From Luteipulveratus mongoliensis (lineage in GTDB: Bacteria; Actinomycetota; Actinomycetes; Actinomycetales; Dermatophilaceae), in contig NZ_CP011112.1 of assembly GCF_001190945.1 (NCBI RefSeq), forward strand, positions 4,154,001 to 4,218,000: DNA of 64,000 nt, read 5' to 3'. How positions within the stretch are numbered: position 1 is the first letter of the stretch; each line of letters opens with the position of its first letter. Under the pieces are notes generated by a model that was not told where the DNA came from, did not search any database, and was given only the letters and a program-made list of their open reading frames with translations. Of the stretch, positions 1-10,808 are shown one piece after another. The translations under genes were made by a program, and so were the position numbers.

Positions 1-439
1 GCAGTGCCTTGGTCATCCACAGCAGGATCGGAGCCAGGGCCAGGGCAGCGCGGTCCGGCCCGGCGATCGCGAGGTTCTTGGGGATCATCTCGCCGACCAC
101 CACGTGCAGGTAGACCACGATCAGCAGGGCGATCAGCAGCGCGACGACGTCGGCGGCGCCCTCGGGAAGACCCGCGTCGTGGAAGGGACCGGCGAGCAGG
201 TGGTGCAGTGCGTCCTCGGCAACCGCACCCAGCAGCACCGAGCACACGGTGATCCCGAGCTGGGCGCAGGCGAGCAGGGAGCCGAGATTTTCCAGGGACT
301 CCAGCACCAGCTTGGCGCGCCGACTGCCTTGCGCAGCAAGGGGTTCCATCTGCGAGCGCCGTGCAGCCATCACGGAGAACTCGGCGCCGACGAAGAAGGC
401 GTTGCCGAGGAGAAGGACCGCCGAGAACCAGAGCGCCAT
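1..439 (-). CDS. CNNM-domain (CorC/HlyC-like) membrane protein, 3' end outside window
   Basis: Partial gene; its C-terminal part lies beyond the left edge. The visible 146 residues are the N-terminal CNNM transmembrane domain: a first hydrophobic helix with FFVGAEFSVMAARRSQ, then LLACAQLGITVCSVLLGAVAE, then a helix ending VVGEMIPKNLAIAGP, the conserved GE.xPK segment of the family. CNNM/CorC proteins are linked to Mg2+/Co2+ efflux or heavy-metal resistance; CBS and CorC_HlyC domains are expected downstream but cannot be seen. The ATG overlaps the TGA of the preceding CNNM paralogue as TGATG, so the two are translationally coupled and may form a heterodimer. The substrate is not known from sequence. 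Confidence 0.88.
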   Translation of the reverse strand, partial: MALWFSAVLLLGNAFFVGAEFSVMAARRSQMEPLAAQGSRRAKLVLESLENLGSLLACAQLGITVCSVLLGAVAEDALHHLLAGPFHDAGLPEGAADVVALLIALLIVVYLHVVVGEMIPKNLAIAGPDRAALALAPILLWMTKAL

Positions 440-1764
440 CACGCGCCCTCCCCCTCGACCGGACCCTCGACCGGCAGCTGCGAGAGCCTCAACCGGTCGA
501 CCCGACGCTTGTCCATCGACACCACGCGCAGCAGCCAGCCGTCGGCCCGCACCTCGTCGCCGACCTTCGGGACGCGGCCGACCTGCTCCATGACGTAGCC
601 GCCGATCGTCTCGTAGATCGCGCCGTCAGGGATCTGCGCGCCGATCCGGTTGCGCACCTCGTCAGGCCTCCACAGCCCCGACACGGTCCACGACCCGTCG
701 GGCAGCATCCGGCTGGGGTCGCGCACCCGGTCGTGCTCGTCGCTGACCTCGCCGACGATCTCCTCGATGACGTCCTCGAGCGTCACGACACCACTGGTGC
801 CGGAGTACTCGTCCATCACGATCGCGAGCTGGAAGCCGCCCTTGCGCAGCAGCAGCAGGAGCGGGTCCAGCCGGATCGTCTCGGGCACCACGACCGGCGG
901 GATCATCAGCGCGGTCACCGGCACGTCCGTACGCCGCTCGGGCGGCACGGCGATCGCCCGCTTGACGTGCACGACGCCGTGGACGTCGTCCCACCCGTCC
1001 CCGAGCACGGGGAAGCGGGAGTGCCCGGTACGCCGGGCGAGACTCACGACGTCGTCGGCGCTGGCCGTCCGGTTGACCGAGACGCAGCGGACCCGCGGGC
1101 TCATCACGTCGCTGGCCGTTCGCTCACCGAAGTCGAGCGAGCGGGTGAGGAGGCGGGCCGTACCGGCCTCGATGGTGCCGGCCTCGGCGGAGCGGCGCAC
1201 CATCGACGAGAGCTCCTGCGGGGTGCGCGCGGCGGACAGCTCTTCCTGCGGCTCGATGCCGAACAGGCGCAGGAACCGGTTGGCGGAGCCGTTGAGCAGC
1301 ACGATCAAGGGCTTGGTCACCGTCGAGAAGCCGCGCACCGGCCGGGCGACCACCCTGGCGACCGGCAGGGGTGCGGAGATGCCGAGGAACTGCGGCAGCA
1401 GCTCGCCGAAGATCATCGAGAAGATGGTGGCCAGCACCAGCGCGAGCACGGTGCTGGACGCATTCACTGCCGTCTCCCCGAGGCCGATGCCTCCTAAGGG
1501 AGTCTCCAGCAGATGCCCCAACGAGGGCTCGACCAGAAAACCGAGGATCAAGGTGGTCAGCGTGATGCCGACCTGCGACGCCGACAGCTGGGTGGACAGC
1601 TGACGCAGGGAGCGCAGAACGGGCACAGCCCCGCGGTCGCCGTCGTCGATCGCGCGCTGAACAGTGGGCCGGTCGAGGGCCACGAACGAGAACTCGGCGG
1701 CAACAAAGACCGCGGTCCCAGCCGTGAGAAGGACACCGGCGAGGACAAGGAGCCACTCGGTCAT
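439..1764 (-). CDS. CNNM/CBS/CorC_HlyC-domain membrane protein (hemolysin C-like)
   Basis: 441-residue protein with the full CNNM architecture. The N-terminal CNNM domain (about 1-185) has MTEWLLVLAGVLLTAGTAVFVAAEFSF and IFGELLPQFLGI. A pair of CBS motifs follows (about 205-330, starting ERTASDVMSPRVRCVSVNR and containing AIVMDEYSGTSGVVTLEDVIEEIVGEV). The C-terminal CorC_HlyC domain follows (about 350-435, with GGYVMEQVGRVPKVGDEV). Such proteins sit in the cytoplasmic membrane and are linked to divalent cation export. The ATG before TEWLL was chosen because the hydrophobic CNNM helix starts there; upstream in-frame sequence is not conserved-looking. It is the first gene of a two-gene minus-strand operon and is divergent from the ABC exporter. 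Confidence 0.92.
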   Translation of the reverse strand: MTEWLLVLAGVLLTAGTAVFVAAEFSFVALDRPTVQRAIDDGDRGAVPVLRSLRQLSTQLSASQVGITLTTLILGFLVEPSLGHLLETPLGGIGLGETAVNASSTVLALVLATIFSMIFGELLPQFLGISAPLPVARVVARPVRGFSTVTKPLIVLLNGSANRFLRLFGIEPQEELSAARTPQELSSMVRRSAEAGTIEAGTARLLTRSLDFGERTASDVMSPRVRCVSVNRTASADDVVSLARRTGHSRFPVLGDGWDDVHGVVHVKRAIAVPPERRTDVPVTALMIPPVVVPETIRLDPLLLLLRKGGFQLAIVMDEYSGTSGVVTLEDVIEEIVGEVSDEHDRVRDPSRMLPDGSWTVSGLWRPDEVRNRIGAQIPDGAIYETIGGYVMEQVGRVPKVGDEVRADGWLLRVVSMDKRRVDRLRLSQLPVEGPVEGEGA

Positions 1765-1858
1765 AGTGCGACACATCCTAGAGATGTCGGATGTCAGTTG
1801 ACCTCCGGGCACGTGAGGGTGGTGGGATGGGCCCCATGTCAACAACCAGGGGGTCCGA

Positions 1859-2850
<992 letters not shown>

Positions 2851-2851
<1 letters not shown>

Positions 2852-3684
2852 TGGGCGCCGCCATCAAGTCTGAGATCCGCAAGATCTTCACCACGCGGAT
2901 GTGGTGGGGAATGCTGATCGGGATGGTCATCATCGCGGCCCTGCTGTCGATGCTGTTCGCCTCGCTCGTCGGCACGGACAACGCCGACGACGACAGTGGC
3001 AGCGGCAACCCGTTCAAGACGATGACGCCGGGCACCGCGCAGCTGATCTACTCCGCCGGCATCAACTTCAACCTCACGACGCTGATCCCGCTGGCGCTCG
3101 GCGTCATGCTCATCACCAACGAGTACCGCCACAAGACGATCAGCTCGACCTTCTTGGCGACGCCCAACCGGGCCACCGTGCTCATCTCCAAGATCATCGC
3201 GCTGATCCCGCTCGGCATCGTCTACGGGATCCTGCACGACGTCGCGAGCGTCGCCGGTGCGAGCCCGATCCTGTCGAGCAAGGGCGCACCGATGCTGCTC
3301 GGCGACTCCGACGTCCAGCAGACGTTCTTGCTGTGCATCCTGGCCTTCACGCTGTGGCTGCTGCTCGGCTTCGGCTTCGGGATGCTGGTCCGCAACCAGG
3401 TGGCCGCCGTCATGTCGGCTGTGGGCGTCGCGTTCGTCCTGCACATCGCGCTGAACATCTTCTTCGGCGCGAAGAACTGGGACACCGCAGCCAAGTTCCT
3501 GCCGGGCAACCTGACCTCGGGCCTGCTCGTCACGAGTGACCCGACCGCCGGACAGGCGACCACGCAGGACGCCGGCGCGAACTACTTCGACCAGTGGTGG
3601 CAGTCCGGCGGAGTGCTGCTCATCTACGCCCTGGTCCTCGCCGGGATCGGTGCCTTCCTGACCACCAAGCGGGACATCACCTGA
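2851..3684 (+). CDS. ABC-2 type transporter permease
   Basis: 277-residue membrane protein with six hydrophobic stretches. The first begins MWWGMLIGMVIIAALLSMLF and is followed by an extracytoplasmic loop with DNADDDSGSGNPF; the last is LLIYALVLAGIGAFLTT. The motif TNEYRHKTISSTFLATPNR between helices 2 and 3 is typical of ABC-2 permeases. It is coupled to the upstream ATP-binding subunit by a one-base overlap and should form a homodimeric export channel with two copies of that subunit. A strong hairpin follows the stop codon. The exported substrate cannot be deduced. Confidence 0.92.
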
Positions 3685-3704
3685 GCCCTGCCGTTCGTGG
3701 TCAA

Positions 3705-3737
3705 CGAGGCGCGTGTCGTACGTCGACACGCGCCTCG
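3705..3737 (+). terminator. Hairpin terminator after the ABC-2 exporter
   Basis: Perfect 14-bp inverted repeat, CGAGGCGCGTGTCG pairing with CGACACGCGCCTCG around a TACGT loop, 21 bp after the permease stop. There is no T-tract, which is usual for high-GC actinobacterial terminators. Confidence 0.75.
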
Positions 3738-3860
3738 TCCATGCGGTGGGCCGGGCCTTCGACCGCCGACCTGCCGCAGTAGGCTTGCCCTTGTCTGTGC
3801 TATACGCGCAGGTGGATCATCCGACGCATCAGAATCGACGCACGAAAGAGGCGCATCCGC

Positions 3861-6800
3861 GTGTCATCTCAGTCCTCCAGCGGCGACCCACTCGCGGCCT
3901 TCGGCCCGAATGAGTGGCTAGTGGACGAGCTCTACCAGCAGTACCTCACCGACAAGAACTCCGTGGACGAGGCGTGGTGGGAGTTCTTCGCGGACTACCA
4001 GCCCGAGGGGTCCTCGCCCAACGGCAAGCCGGCGCCCACGCCGAGCAACGGTGCGTCCGCGCCGGCTGCTGCGACGCCGCCCGCTCCTGCTCCCGCCACA
4101 CCAGCGGCCGCGCCTGCGCAGGAGCCCGCGAGCGCCCCGACGCCGAAGGCGGTGCCCGCCGCGCAGGCGCCCGCCGGAGCGCCGGAGTCGGCCGCTGCCG
4201 AGAACATCCCGGCGAGCGACGTCACGCCGGAGCAGCCCGAGCTCGTCGACCACACCGCACCCGGCCAGCCCGACCCGGCCAAGGCCGAGGTCATCGCGAG
4301 CCGCCTGACCCCGCGCGACGGCTTCAGCACCTCCGTCGAGCCGGTCGAAAACGTCAGCGCCTCCGAGTCCGTGCCGCTGCGTGGCGTCGCTGCACGCATC
4401 GTCACCAACATGGAGGACAGCCTCGAGGTCCCGACCGCGACGAGCGTGCGCGCCGTCCCGGCCAAGCTGCTGATCGACAACCGCATCGTCGTCAACAACC
4501 ACCTGTCCCGCAGTCGCGGCGGCAAGGTGAGCTTCACGCATCTCATCGGCTACGCCATCGTCAAGGCGTTGAAGGACATGCCGGAGATGAACTACGCGCT
4601 CGGCACCGACGAGAAGGGCAAGCCGCAGCTGCTCAAGCCCGGCCACATCAACTTCGGCCTGGCGATCGACCTCCAGAAGGACGACGGCACGCGCACCCTC
4701 GTGGTGCCCAGCATCAAGGGCGCCGAGAAGATGGACTTCGCCCAGTTCTGGACGGCGTACGAGGACATGGTGCGCAAGGCGCGCACCGGCAAGCTCACCA
4801 TCGACGACTACGCCGGCACCACGATCAGCCTCACCAACCCGGGCGGCATCGGCACCAACCACTCGGTGCCGCGCCTGATGAAGGGCGCCGGCGCGATCAT
4901 CGGCGTCGGTGCGCTGGAGTACCCGGCCGAGTGGCAGGGCGCCAGCGAGGAGCACCTGACCCGCAACGCCGTCAGCAAGATCCTCACGCTGACCTCGACC
5001 TACGACCACCGCATCATCCAGGGTGCGGTCTCGGGCGAGTTCCTGCGCCGGGTGCACCAGCAGCTGCTCGGCGGGGAGGGTTTCTACGACGAGATCTTCG
5101 CGGCGCTGCGCATCCCCTATGAGCCGATTCGCTGGGTGCAGGACATCTCCGTCACCCACGACGACGACATCAACAAGGTCGCGCGCGTCCAGGAGCTCAT
5201 CCACGCCTATCGCGTACGCGGTCACCTGATGGCTGACACCGACCCGCTGGAGTACAAGCAGCGCAAGCACTACGACCTCGACATCACCACCCACGGGCTG
5301 ACCCTCTGGGACCTGGACCGCAGCTTCCCCACAGGCGGTTTCGGCGGTCAGCCGTTCCTGAAGCTGCGCAAGATCCTGGGCATCCTGCGCGACTCCTACT
5401 GCCGCACCGTCGGTATCGAGTACATGCACATGCAGGACCCGGCCGAGCGGACCTGGATCCAGGACAAGGTCGAGAAGCCGTACGCCAAGGAGTCCCCTGA
5501 GGACCAGCTGCGGATCCTGCGCAAGCTCAACGCTGCTGAGGCGTTCGAGACGTTCCTGCAGACCAAGTACGTCGGCCAGAAGCGCTTCAGCCTGGAGGGC
5601 GGCGAGTCGGTCATCGCACTGCTCGACCGCATCCTGTCCCACGCGGCCGACGAGAAGATGGACGAGGTCTGCATCGGCATGCCGCACCGCGGCCGCCTCA
5701 ACGTGCTCGCCAACATCGCGGGCAAGTCGTACGGCCAGATCTTCCGTGAGTTCGAGGGCCAGCAGGACCCCAAGTCCGTGCAGGGCTCCGGCGACGTGAA
5801 GTACCACCTCGGCACCGAGGGCGAGTTCGTCTCCGACGAGGGCAACAAGACCAAGGTCTACCTCGCGGCCAACCCGTCCCACCTGGAGGCGGTCGACCCG
5901 GTGCTCGAGGGCATCGCGCGCGCCAAGCAGGACCGCATCAACCTGGCCGGCACAGCGTTCACCGTGCTGCCGATCCTGATGCACGGTGACGCGGCGTTCG
6001 CCGGTCAGGGAGTCGTCGCCGAGACGCTCAACCTGAGCCAGCTGCGCGGCTACCGCACCGGCGGCACGATCCACATCGTCGTCAACAACCAGGTCGGGTT
6101 CACCACCGCGCCCTCCGCGTCGCGCTCCTCGACCTACTCGACCGACGTGGCCCGGATGGTGCAGGCACCGATCTTCCACGTCAACGGTGACGACCCCGAG
6201 GCGTGCGTCCGGGTGGCCGAGCTGGCCTACGCGTTCCGCCAGAAGTTCCACAAGGACGTCGTCATCGACATGGTGTGCTACCGCCGCCGTGGTCACAACG
6301 AGGGCGACGACCCCTCGATGACGCAGCCGCTGATGTACAACCTCATCGAGGCCAAGCGCAGCGTCCGCAAGCTCTACACCGAGGCCCTGATCGGTCGCGC
6401 CGACATCTCGGTCGAGGACGCCGAGGCTGCGCTGAAGGACTACCAGCAGCAGCTCGAGCGGGTCTTCGTCGAGACCAAGGAGGCGCGCAAGCAGGCCGCC
6501 GCCGAGGCCGCGGCGCCGGCCAAGCCCGATGCCAGCACCGGCACCGATGCCGAGGGCCACGGCGGCCTGGAGCGTCCGTCGGCGCAGGAGGAGGACGACC
6601 GGCGCGGCTGGCAGCAGACCACGCGCGGCACCGCCATCTCGGCTCGCGACCTCAAGCTGCTCGGCGACACCTGGGTCAACCCGCCTGAGGGCTTCACGCT
6701 GCACCCCAAGCTCAAGCAGCTGATGGACCGCCGTGCGGCGATGACCAGCGAGGGTGGCATCGACTGGGCGATGGGCGAGCTGATGGCCCTGGGCTCACTG

Positions 6801-7790
6801 CTGGTCGACGGCACCCCCGTCCGGCTGACCGGTCAGGACACCCGGCGTGGCACCTTCGTGCAGCGCCACTCGGTGCTGATCGACAAGAAGACCGGCGCCG
6901 AGTGGACTCCCCTGCGCTACCTGTCCGACGGGCAGGCCTGGTTCTGGGTCTACGACTCGCTGCTGTCGGAGTTCGCCGCGATGGGCTTCGAGTACGGCTA
7001 CTCCGTCGAGCGCCCCGACGCGCTCGTGCTGTGGGAGGCGCAGTTCGGCGACTTCGCCAACGGCGCCCAGTCGATCATCGATGAGTTCATCTCCTCCTCG
7101 GAGCAGAAGTGGGCCCAGCGTTCGTCGGTCGTGCTGCTGCTGCCGCACGGCTACGAGGGTCAGGGTCCCGACCACTCCTCGGCTCGCATCGAGCGCTTCT
7201 TGTCGATGTGCGCGGAGGACAACATGACGGTCGCCTACCCGAGCACCCCGGCGTCCTACTTCCACCTGCTGCGACGCCAGGCGTACGCCCGTCCGCGCCG
7301 CCCGTTGATCGTCTTCACGCCCAAGCAGCTGCTGCGCCTCAAGGCGGCGACGTCGTCACCGGACGACTTCACCAGCGGCACGTTCCGGCCGGTCATCCCC
7401 GACACCACGGTGCCGTCTGACAAGGTCACTCGAGTGCTGCTGGCCTCGAGCCGGATCGTCTACGACCTGGAGGCTGAGCGCACCAGGCTCGAGGACCAGA
7501 CCACGGCGATCGTGCGCGTCGAGCAGCTGGCACCGATCCCGGCGGCCGAGATCGCGGACGCGGTCAAGAATTACCCGAACGCCGAGCTGGTGTGGGTGCA
7601 GGACGAGCCCAAGAACCAGGGCGCCTGGCCGTTCATGGCCCTCAACCTGCCGGACCTGCTGGTCGCGCAGGGCGAGAAGCGTTCGCTGCGCGTCGTGTCC
7701 CGAGCGGCGTCCGCCTCGCCCGCATCCGGCTCGCCGCGCAAGCACCAGGCGCAGCAGGCCGAGCTCATGTGCGCGGCGTTCGAGCGCTGA
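3861..7790 (+). CDS. kgd: Multifunctional 2-oxoglutarate decarboxylase/dehydrogenase (E1o with E2-like domain)
   Basis: 1309-residue TCA-cycle enzyme of the actinobacterial Kgd/OdhA type, in which an E2-like acyltransferase core is fused to the thiamine-diphosphate E1 component. In order: an N-terminal segment [16 protein letters not shown]; an Ala/Pro-rich linker (about 50-140); an acyltransferase domain with the [17 protein letters not shown] active-site region near 380; then E1 with [36 protein letters not shown] near 708, [10 protein letters not shown], and a C-terminal transketolase-like part ending in [10 protein letters not shown]. It forms the 2-oxoglutarate dehydrogenase complex with PDH E2 and LpdA, or decarboxylates 2-oxoglutarate. 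GTG start; length matches the family. In relatives it is regulated by the FHA protein GarA/OdhI. Confidence 0.97.
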   Translation: MSSQSSSGDPLAAFGPNEWLVDELYQQYLTDKNSVDEAWWEFFADYQPEGSSPNGKPAPTPSNGASAPAAATPPAPAPATPAAAPAQEPASAPTPKAVPAAQAPAGAPESAAAENIPASDVTPEQPELVDHTAPGQPDPAKAEVIASRLTPRDGFSTSVEPVENVSASESVPLRGVAARIVTNMEDSLEVPTATSVRAVPAKLLIDNRIVVNNHLSRSRGGKVSFTHLIGYAIVKALKDMPEMNYALGTDEKGKPQLLKPGHINFGLAIDLQKDDGTRTLVVPSIKGAEKMDFAQFWTAYEDMVRKARTGKLTIDDYAGTTISLTNPGGIGTNHSVPRLMKGAGAIIGVGALEYPAEWQGASEEHLTRNAVSKILTLTSTYDHRIIQGAVSGEFLRRVHQQLLGGEGFYDEIFAALRIPYEPIRWVQDISVTHDDDINKVARVQELIHAYRVRGHLMADTDPLEYKQRKHYDLDITTHGLTLWDLDRSFPTGGFGGQPFLKLRKILGILRDSYCRTVGIEYMHMQDPAERTWIQDKVEKPYAKESPEDQLRILRKLNAAEAFETFLQTKYVGQKRFSLEGGESVIALLDRILSHAADEKMDEVCIGMPHRGRLNVLANIAGKSYGQIFREFEGQQDPKSVQGSGDVKYHLGTEGEFVSDEGNKTKVYLAANPSHLEAVDPVLEGIARAKQDRINLAGTAFTVLPILMHGDAAFAGQGVVAETLNLSQLRGYRTGGTIHIVVNNQVGFTTAPSASRSSTYSTDVARMVQAPIFHVNGDDPEACVRVAELAYAFRQKFHKDVVIDMVCYRRRGHNEGDDPSMTQPLMYNLIEAKRSVRKLYTEALIGRADISVEDAEAALKDYQQQLERVFVETKEARKQAAAEAAAPAKPDASTGTDAEGHGGLERPSAQEEDDRRGWQQTTRGTAISARDLKLLGDTWVNPPEGFTLHPKLKQLMDRRAAMTSEGGIDWAMGELMALGSLLVDGTPVRLTGQDTRRGTFVQRHSVLIDKKTGAEWTPLRYLSDGQAWFWVYDSLLSEFAAMGFEYGYSVERPDALVLWEAQFGDFANGAQSIIDEFISSSEQKWAQRSSVVLLLPHGYEGQGPDHSSARIERFLSMCAEDNMTVAYPSTPASYFHLLRRQAYARPRRPLIVFTPKQLLRLKAATSSPDDFTSGTFRPVIPDTTVPSDKVTRVLLASSRIVYDLEAERTRLEDQTTAIVRVEQLAPIPAAEIADAVKNYPNAELVWVQDEPKNQGAWPFMALNLPDLLVAQGEKRSLRVVSRAASASPASGSPRKHQAQQAELMCAAFER

Positions 7791-7793
7791 TCG

Positions 7794-8831
7794 ATGGACA
7801 GTTCCCAGCCGGGTGGTCCGGCTCTCGAGGTACCACCCGGCTGGGCTGCCCGCGCCCCTGTTCCTGAAGACGTTCCTGCGCTCGTCGCCCTGCTCGCCGG
7901 TCACCAGCGGTGGATCAAGGGCAGCAGCAGCGTCGACGCCGACGCCGTGCACTCCGAGGTCATCGGCACCGGCTCCTGGACACGTCGCCACCTCGTGGTG
8001 ACCGATGCTGACCAGCAGATCCAGGCGTGGGCGACGGTGCATGACCGCGCCGCCGGGCGCACGAGCATCGCCGTCACCGTCGGGCCCGACGTCCAGGTCG
8101 GTGACCGGCTCGCCGGCTCGCTCTTCCGCTGGGCCTGCGAGACGGCCCAGGAGGTCGCCCGCGAACGCGACCAGGAGTCGACGCTCCTGGATGCGTCCGC
8201 GATCGCTGGGGACGAGCGGCAGGCGCGATGGCTGACCGAGGCCGGCCTGCGTCGTACCCGCACCTGGTTGCAGATGTCCCGGCCGGTGAGCGCGGAGGAG
8301 GCGTCCGAGGATGCCTTCCCGGCACCGCGCGCCGGTGTGGTCGTACGCCGGGTGGCTCAGCACGAGGACGGGCTGCCGGTCGCGGAGGACGTCAGGGGCG
8401 TACATCTCGTGCTCGAGGAGTCCTTCGCCGACCACTTCAACTCCTACCGCGAGAGCTTCCCGGAGTTCGTCGCGCGGCTCCGCGAGGACCCCGGTCACCG
8501 TTGGGACCACTGGTGGCTGGCCACTGTTGAGGGCGAGGGCGGGCCTGAGCTCGCCGGAGCCGTCGTGGGATCGGTGCTGCCCGAGGACGCCGGCGGCTTC
8601 GAGGGCAGCTACATCGACTACATCGGAGTTCACCGTCGCGCGCGCGGTCGCGGTGTGGCAAAAGCGTTGCTGCGCACGGTGATTCGCGATGCGGCAGAGC
8701 GCGGGCGCAACCGCGTGGGTCTCGAGGTGGACGCCGACTCACCGACTGGTGCGGATGGGCTCTACCAGTCGATGGGCTGGAAGACGGCCTACCGGACCGA
8801 GACCTGGCAGCGCGACATCCCCGCCTCCTGA
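7794..8831 (+). CDS. GNAT family N-acetyltransferase (tandem GNAT fold)
   Basis: 345-residue protein with two GNAT-like halves. The C-terminal half carries the acetyl-CoA binding loop HRRARGRGVAKALLRTVI followed by LEVDADSPTGADGLYQSMGW, the canonical GNAT motif A/B region. The N-terminal half (about 20-170) is a weaker, probably degenerate copy. It would acetylate a small molecule or protein amine in the cytoplasm; the acceptor is unknown. Its ATG lies 3 bp after the kgd stop, so it may be co-transcribed with kgd. Confidence 0.88.
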   Translation: MDSSQPGGPALEVPPGWAARAPVPEDVPALVALLAGHQRWIKGSSSVDADAVHSEVIGTGSWTRRHLVVTDADQQIQAWATVHDRAAGRTSIAVTVGPDVQVGDRLAGSLFRWACETAQEVARERDQESTLLDASAIAGDERQARWLTEAGLRRTRTWLQMSRPVSAEEASEDAFPAPRAGVVVRRVAQHEDGLPVAEDVRGVHLVLEESFADHFNSYRESFPEFVARLREDPGHRWDHWWLATVEGEGGPELAGAVVGSVLPEDAGGFEGSYIDYIGVHRRARGRGVAKALLRTVIRDAAERGRNRVGLEVDADSPTGADGLYQSMGWKTAYRTETWQRDIPAS

Positions 8832-8879
8832 TCGGCCTGGCGTCGCGGCCGGGGAGCCCCCGCGCGATAGCCTCCGAGT

Positions 8880-9053
8880 GTGTATTTCACCGACCGAGGG
8901 ATCGAGGAGCTCGCCGGCCGTCGTGGCGATGAGCAGGTCACCCTCTCGTGGCTGGCTGATCAGCTGCGGACGTTCGTCGACCTGAATCCTGAGCTCGAGA
9001 CCCCGGTGGAGCGGCTGGCGACCTGGCTCGCCCGGCTGGACGACGACGAGTGA
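8880..9053 (+). CDS. DUF6104 family micro-protein
   Basis: 57-residue acidic protein read from a GTG start: MYFTDRGIEELAGRRG, then VTLSWLADQLRTFVDLNPEL, ending ARLDDDE. The YFTDRGIEELxxRRG opening and the WLAxxLRxFVDLNPxxE core match the DUF6104 family, small actinobacterial proteins of unknown function often found near kgd. It lies 48 bp after the GNAT gene. The family match is from memory of the sequence pattern. Confidence 0.8.
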   Translation: MYFTDRGIEELAGRRGDEQVTLSWLADQLRTFVDLNPELETPVERLATWLARLDDDE

Positions 9054-9069
9054 CGAGGCACCCGAACGT

Positions 9070-9723
9070 ATGAGTTACCCACACGAGGGCAGTGAGCCCG
9101 ACTTCACCCCGAGCGCCGAGTTCTCGGTGGGCGATGGCCCACGTCAGATCGGCCTCTGCTTCATCGGCGACTCGTTGGTGGCCGGGCTCGGCGACCCCAA
9201 GGCGCTCGGCTGGGTGTCACGAGTCATCGCCCGGACCACGGTCGGCGAGTCCGAGCTGGCGTCCTACAACCTGGGTGTCCGCGGCGAGAGCTCGACCGAT
9301 GTCCTCGGACGCTGGCGCACCGAGACGGCACCCCGATGGACCCAGAGCAACGAGAAGCGTCTCGTCGTCAGCTTCGGCACCAACGACATCGACCAGGGCA
9401 TGACTACCGCCCGGTCACGCCTCAACCTGGCCAACATCCTCGACGAGGCTGCGACCACAGGCATCGCGACCTACGTGGTCGGCCCTCCTCCGACCAGCGA
9501 CCCCGACCTCAACAGCCGCCTCGAGGTACTCGTCGACGCCCAGGCGGATGTCTGCTCGCGGCGGCGCGTCACCTACGTCGACTGCTACCGGCCGTTGCTC
9601 GGGCACGAGCAGTGGCAGGCCGACCTCTCCGCCGGTGACGGTCTGCACCCGGGCCAGGCCGGCTACGGCTTGATCGCCTGGCTGGTGCTGCACGCCGGGT
9701 GGCAGGAGTGGCTCGCGCTGTAG
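9070..9723 (+). CDS. SGNH/GDSL-family hydrolase
   Basis: 217-residue esterase/lipase-type protein. The block motifs are intact: CFIGDSLVAGLGD (block I serine, about residue 35), NLGVRGESS (Gly block), SFGTNDIDQG (block III Asn) and SAGDGLHPGQAGYGLIA (block V Asp-x-x-His). It has no signal peptide, so it is probably cytoplasmic; possible substrates are acyl esters or acetylated sugars. It starts 16 bp after the DUF6104 gene, probably in the same transcript. No terminator-like hairpin was noted directly after the stop. Confidence 0.9.
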   Translation: MSYPHEGSEPDFTPSAEFSVGDGPRQIGLCFIGDSLVAGLGDPKALGWVSRVIARTTVGESELASYNLGVRGESSTDVLGRWRTETAPRWTQSNEKRLVVSFGTNDIDQGMTTARSRLNLANILDEAATTGIATYVVGPPPTSDPDLNSRLEVLVDAQADVCSRRRVTYVDCYRPLLGHEQWQADLSAGDGLHPGQAGYGLIAWLVLHAGWQEWLAL

Positions 9724-9847
9724 CGCGCCCAGTTCGTACGGCCTCGTGGCCCAGCCGTACGAGATCCCTCGCCTCCGGCGGCTGCGCGGAGGGGGTCCCT
9801 ACCGACGCTCCGCCGCCTCTCCTGACACCTCTCCTTCCGCCTACCCA

Positions 9848-9914
9848 AGACGCGATATATCTTGACCTGGCCACAGACGCGATATATCGTCTCTCGAAGA
9901 CGCGATACATCGCG
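9848..9914 (+). promoter_or_regulatory. Three tandem palindromic operators for PadR
   Basis: Three copies of AGACGCGATATATC begin at 9848, 9875 and 9898; the third reads AGACGCGATACATC. Their cores are dyads: GATATATC, CGATATATCG and CGCGAT-AC-ATCGCG. They end about 25 bp before the DUF4097 ATG and precede an operon whose second gene encodes a PadR repressor. PadR proteins typically bind AT-rich dyads at their own promoters, so autoregulation is the likely reading. Confidence 0.65.
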
Positions 9915-9938
9915 TTAACGGGCGAACAGGGAGAGAGC

Positions 9939-10808
9939 ATGTCGGAGAAGTGGGAGATCGACGGGCCGCGGGTCATGGACATCGGCGGCGAGCACGAACG
10001 GGTGAGGGCGCTGACGATCGGGATGATCGGCGGCCACGTCGATGTCGTCACGCATGACGACTCCCCCACCGCGCGTATCGAGGTGCACGACGTGGTCGGC
10101 CAGCCGCTCAAGGTGAGCTGGGACGGACGCAAGGTCAAGATCCTGCACGTCAAGACGGAGGGTTCGAACCTTTGGGAGACCCTCAAGGGTCTGGGCAAGG
10201 GCTTCCAGCGTCAGAAGGCCTGGATCAGCGTCTCCATCCCGCGCGACGCGACGGCCTCGGTCTCGACAGTCAGCGCGGACGCGGTGGTCAGTGGCATCCA
10301 CGCGCCGACCAAGATCAACACGGTCAGCGGCGAGGTCACCACGGATGACCTCGTGGGCACCGTCGATGTCAACACCGTCTCGGGTGTCATCGAGGCGCAC
10401 GGCCTGCAGGGGCAGCTCAAGGCGACGACGGTCTCAGGCGGCATCACGGTGCACGACAGCTCGCTCGACCCGATCAAGCTCAACTCGGTCAGCGGCGACA
10501 TCACGCTGGACCTCAACAACGGGCGCACCACCATCGGGAGCAACTCAGTCTCGGGCGATGTCACGGTGCGGGTGCCGGTCAACGGCGGCTACGACGTCAC
10601 GGTCAGCACGATGAGCGGCGCGGCGATCGTCGACGGTCGCGAGCTGAACGACGGCTCCGGACGGCGCGGCGGCACCCTACGCGAGGGCAACGGGGCGCTG
10701 TCGCTCAAGGCGACCTCGGTCTCGGGCGACGTCGTCATCCTGAGCGCACCTCAGGACAGCCCGGCGCCGCAGGACGAGCCGCAGGACACGCCGGAGGGAT
10801 CGGTATGA
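9939..10808 (+). CDS. DUF4097 beta-helix family protein
   Basis: 289-residue protein built from repeated short beta-strands: SVSGDITLDL, SVSGDVTVRVP, TMSGAAIVDG and SVSGDVVILSA recur about every 20-25 residues, the hallmark of the DUF4097 (adhesin-like) right-handed beta-helix. There is no signal peptide or membrane segment. The start follows GGGAGAG and lies just after the triple operator. It overlaps padR by ATGA. DUF4097-PadR pairs are common in actinobacteria and may report envelope or antibiotic stress; that role is inference. The C-terminus is Pro/Gln/Asp-rich and disordered. Confidence 0.88.
   Translation: MSEKWEIDGPRVMDIGGEHERVRALTIGMIGGHVDVVTHDDSPTARIEVHDVVGQPLKVSWDGRKVKILHVKTEGSNLWETLKGLGKGFQRQKAWISVSIPRDATASVSTVSADAVVSGIHAPTKINTVSGEVTTDDLVGTVDVNTVSGVIEAHGLQGQLKATTVSGGITVHDSSLDPIKLNSVSGDITLDLNNGRTTIGSNSVSGDVTVRVPVNGGYDVTVSTMSGAAIVDGRELNDGSGRRGGTLREGNGALSLKATSVSGDVVILSAPQDSPAPQDEPQDTPEGSV

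Noticed and set aside
3918-6704. Long open frame of over 900 codons antisense to kgd
   Set aside because: High-GC antisense shadow; composition is Leu/Val/Arg/Asp/Gly-biased without domains, and kgd fully explains the DNA.
9848-9914. Short regularly spaced repeats considered as a CRISPR array
   Set aside because: Units are 14 bp palindromes with spacers of about 9-13 bp, and no cas genes are near; operators fit better.
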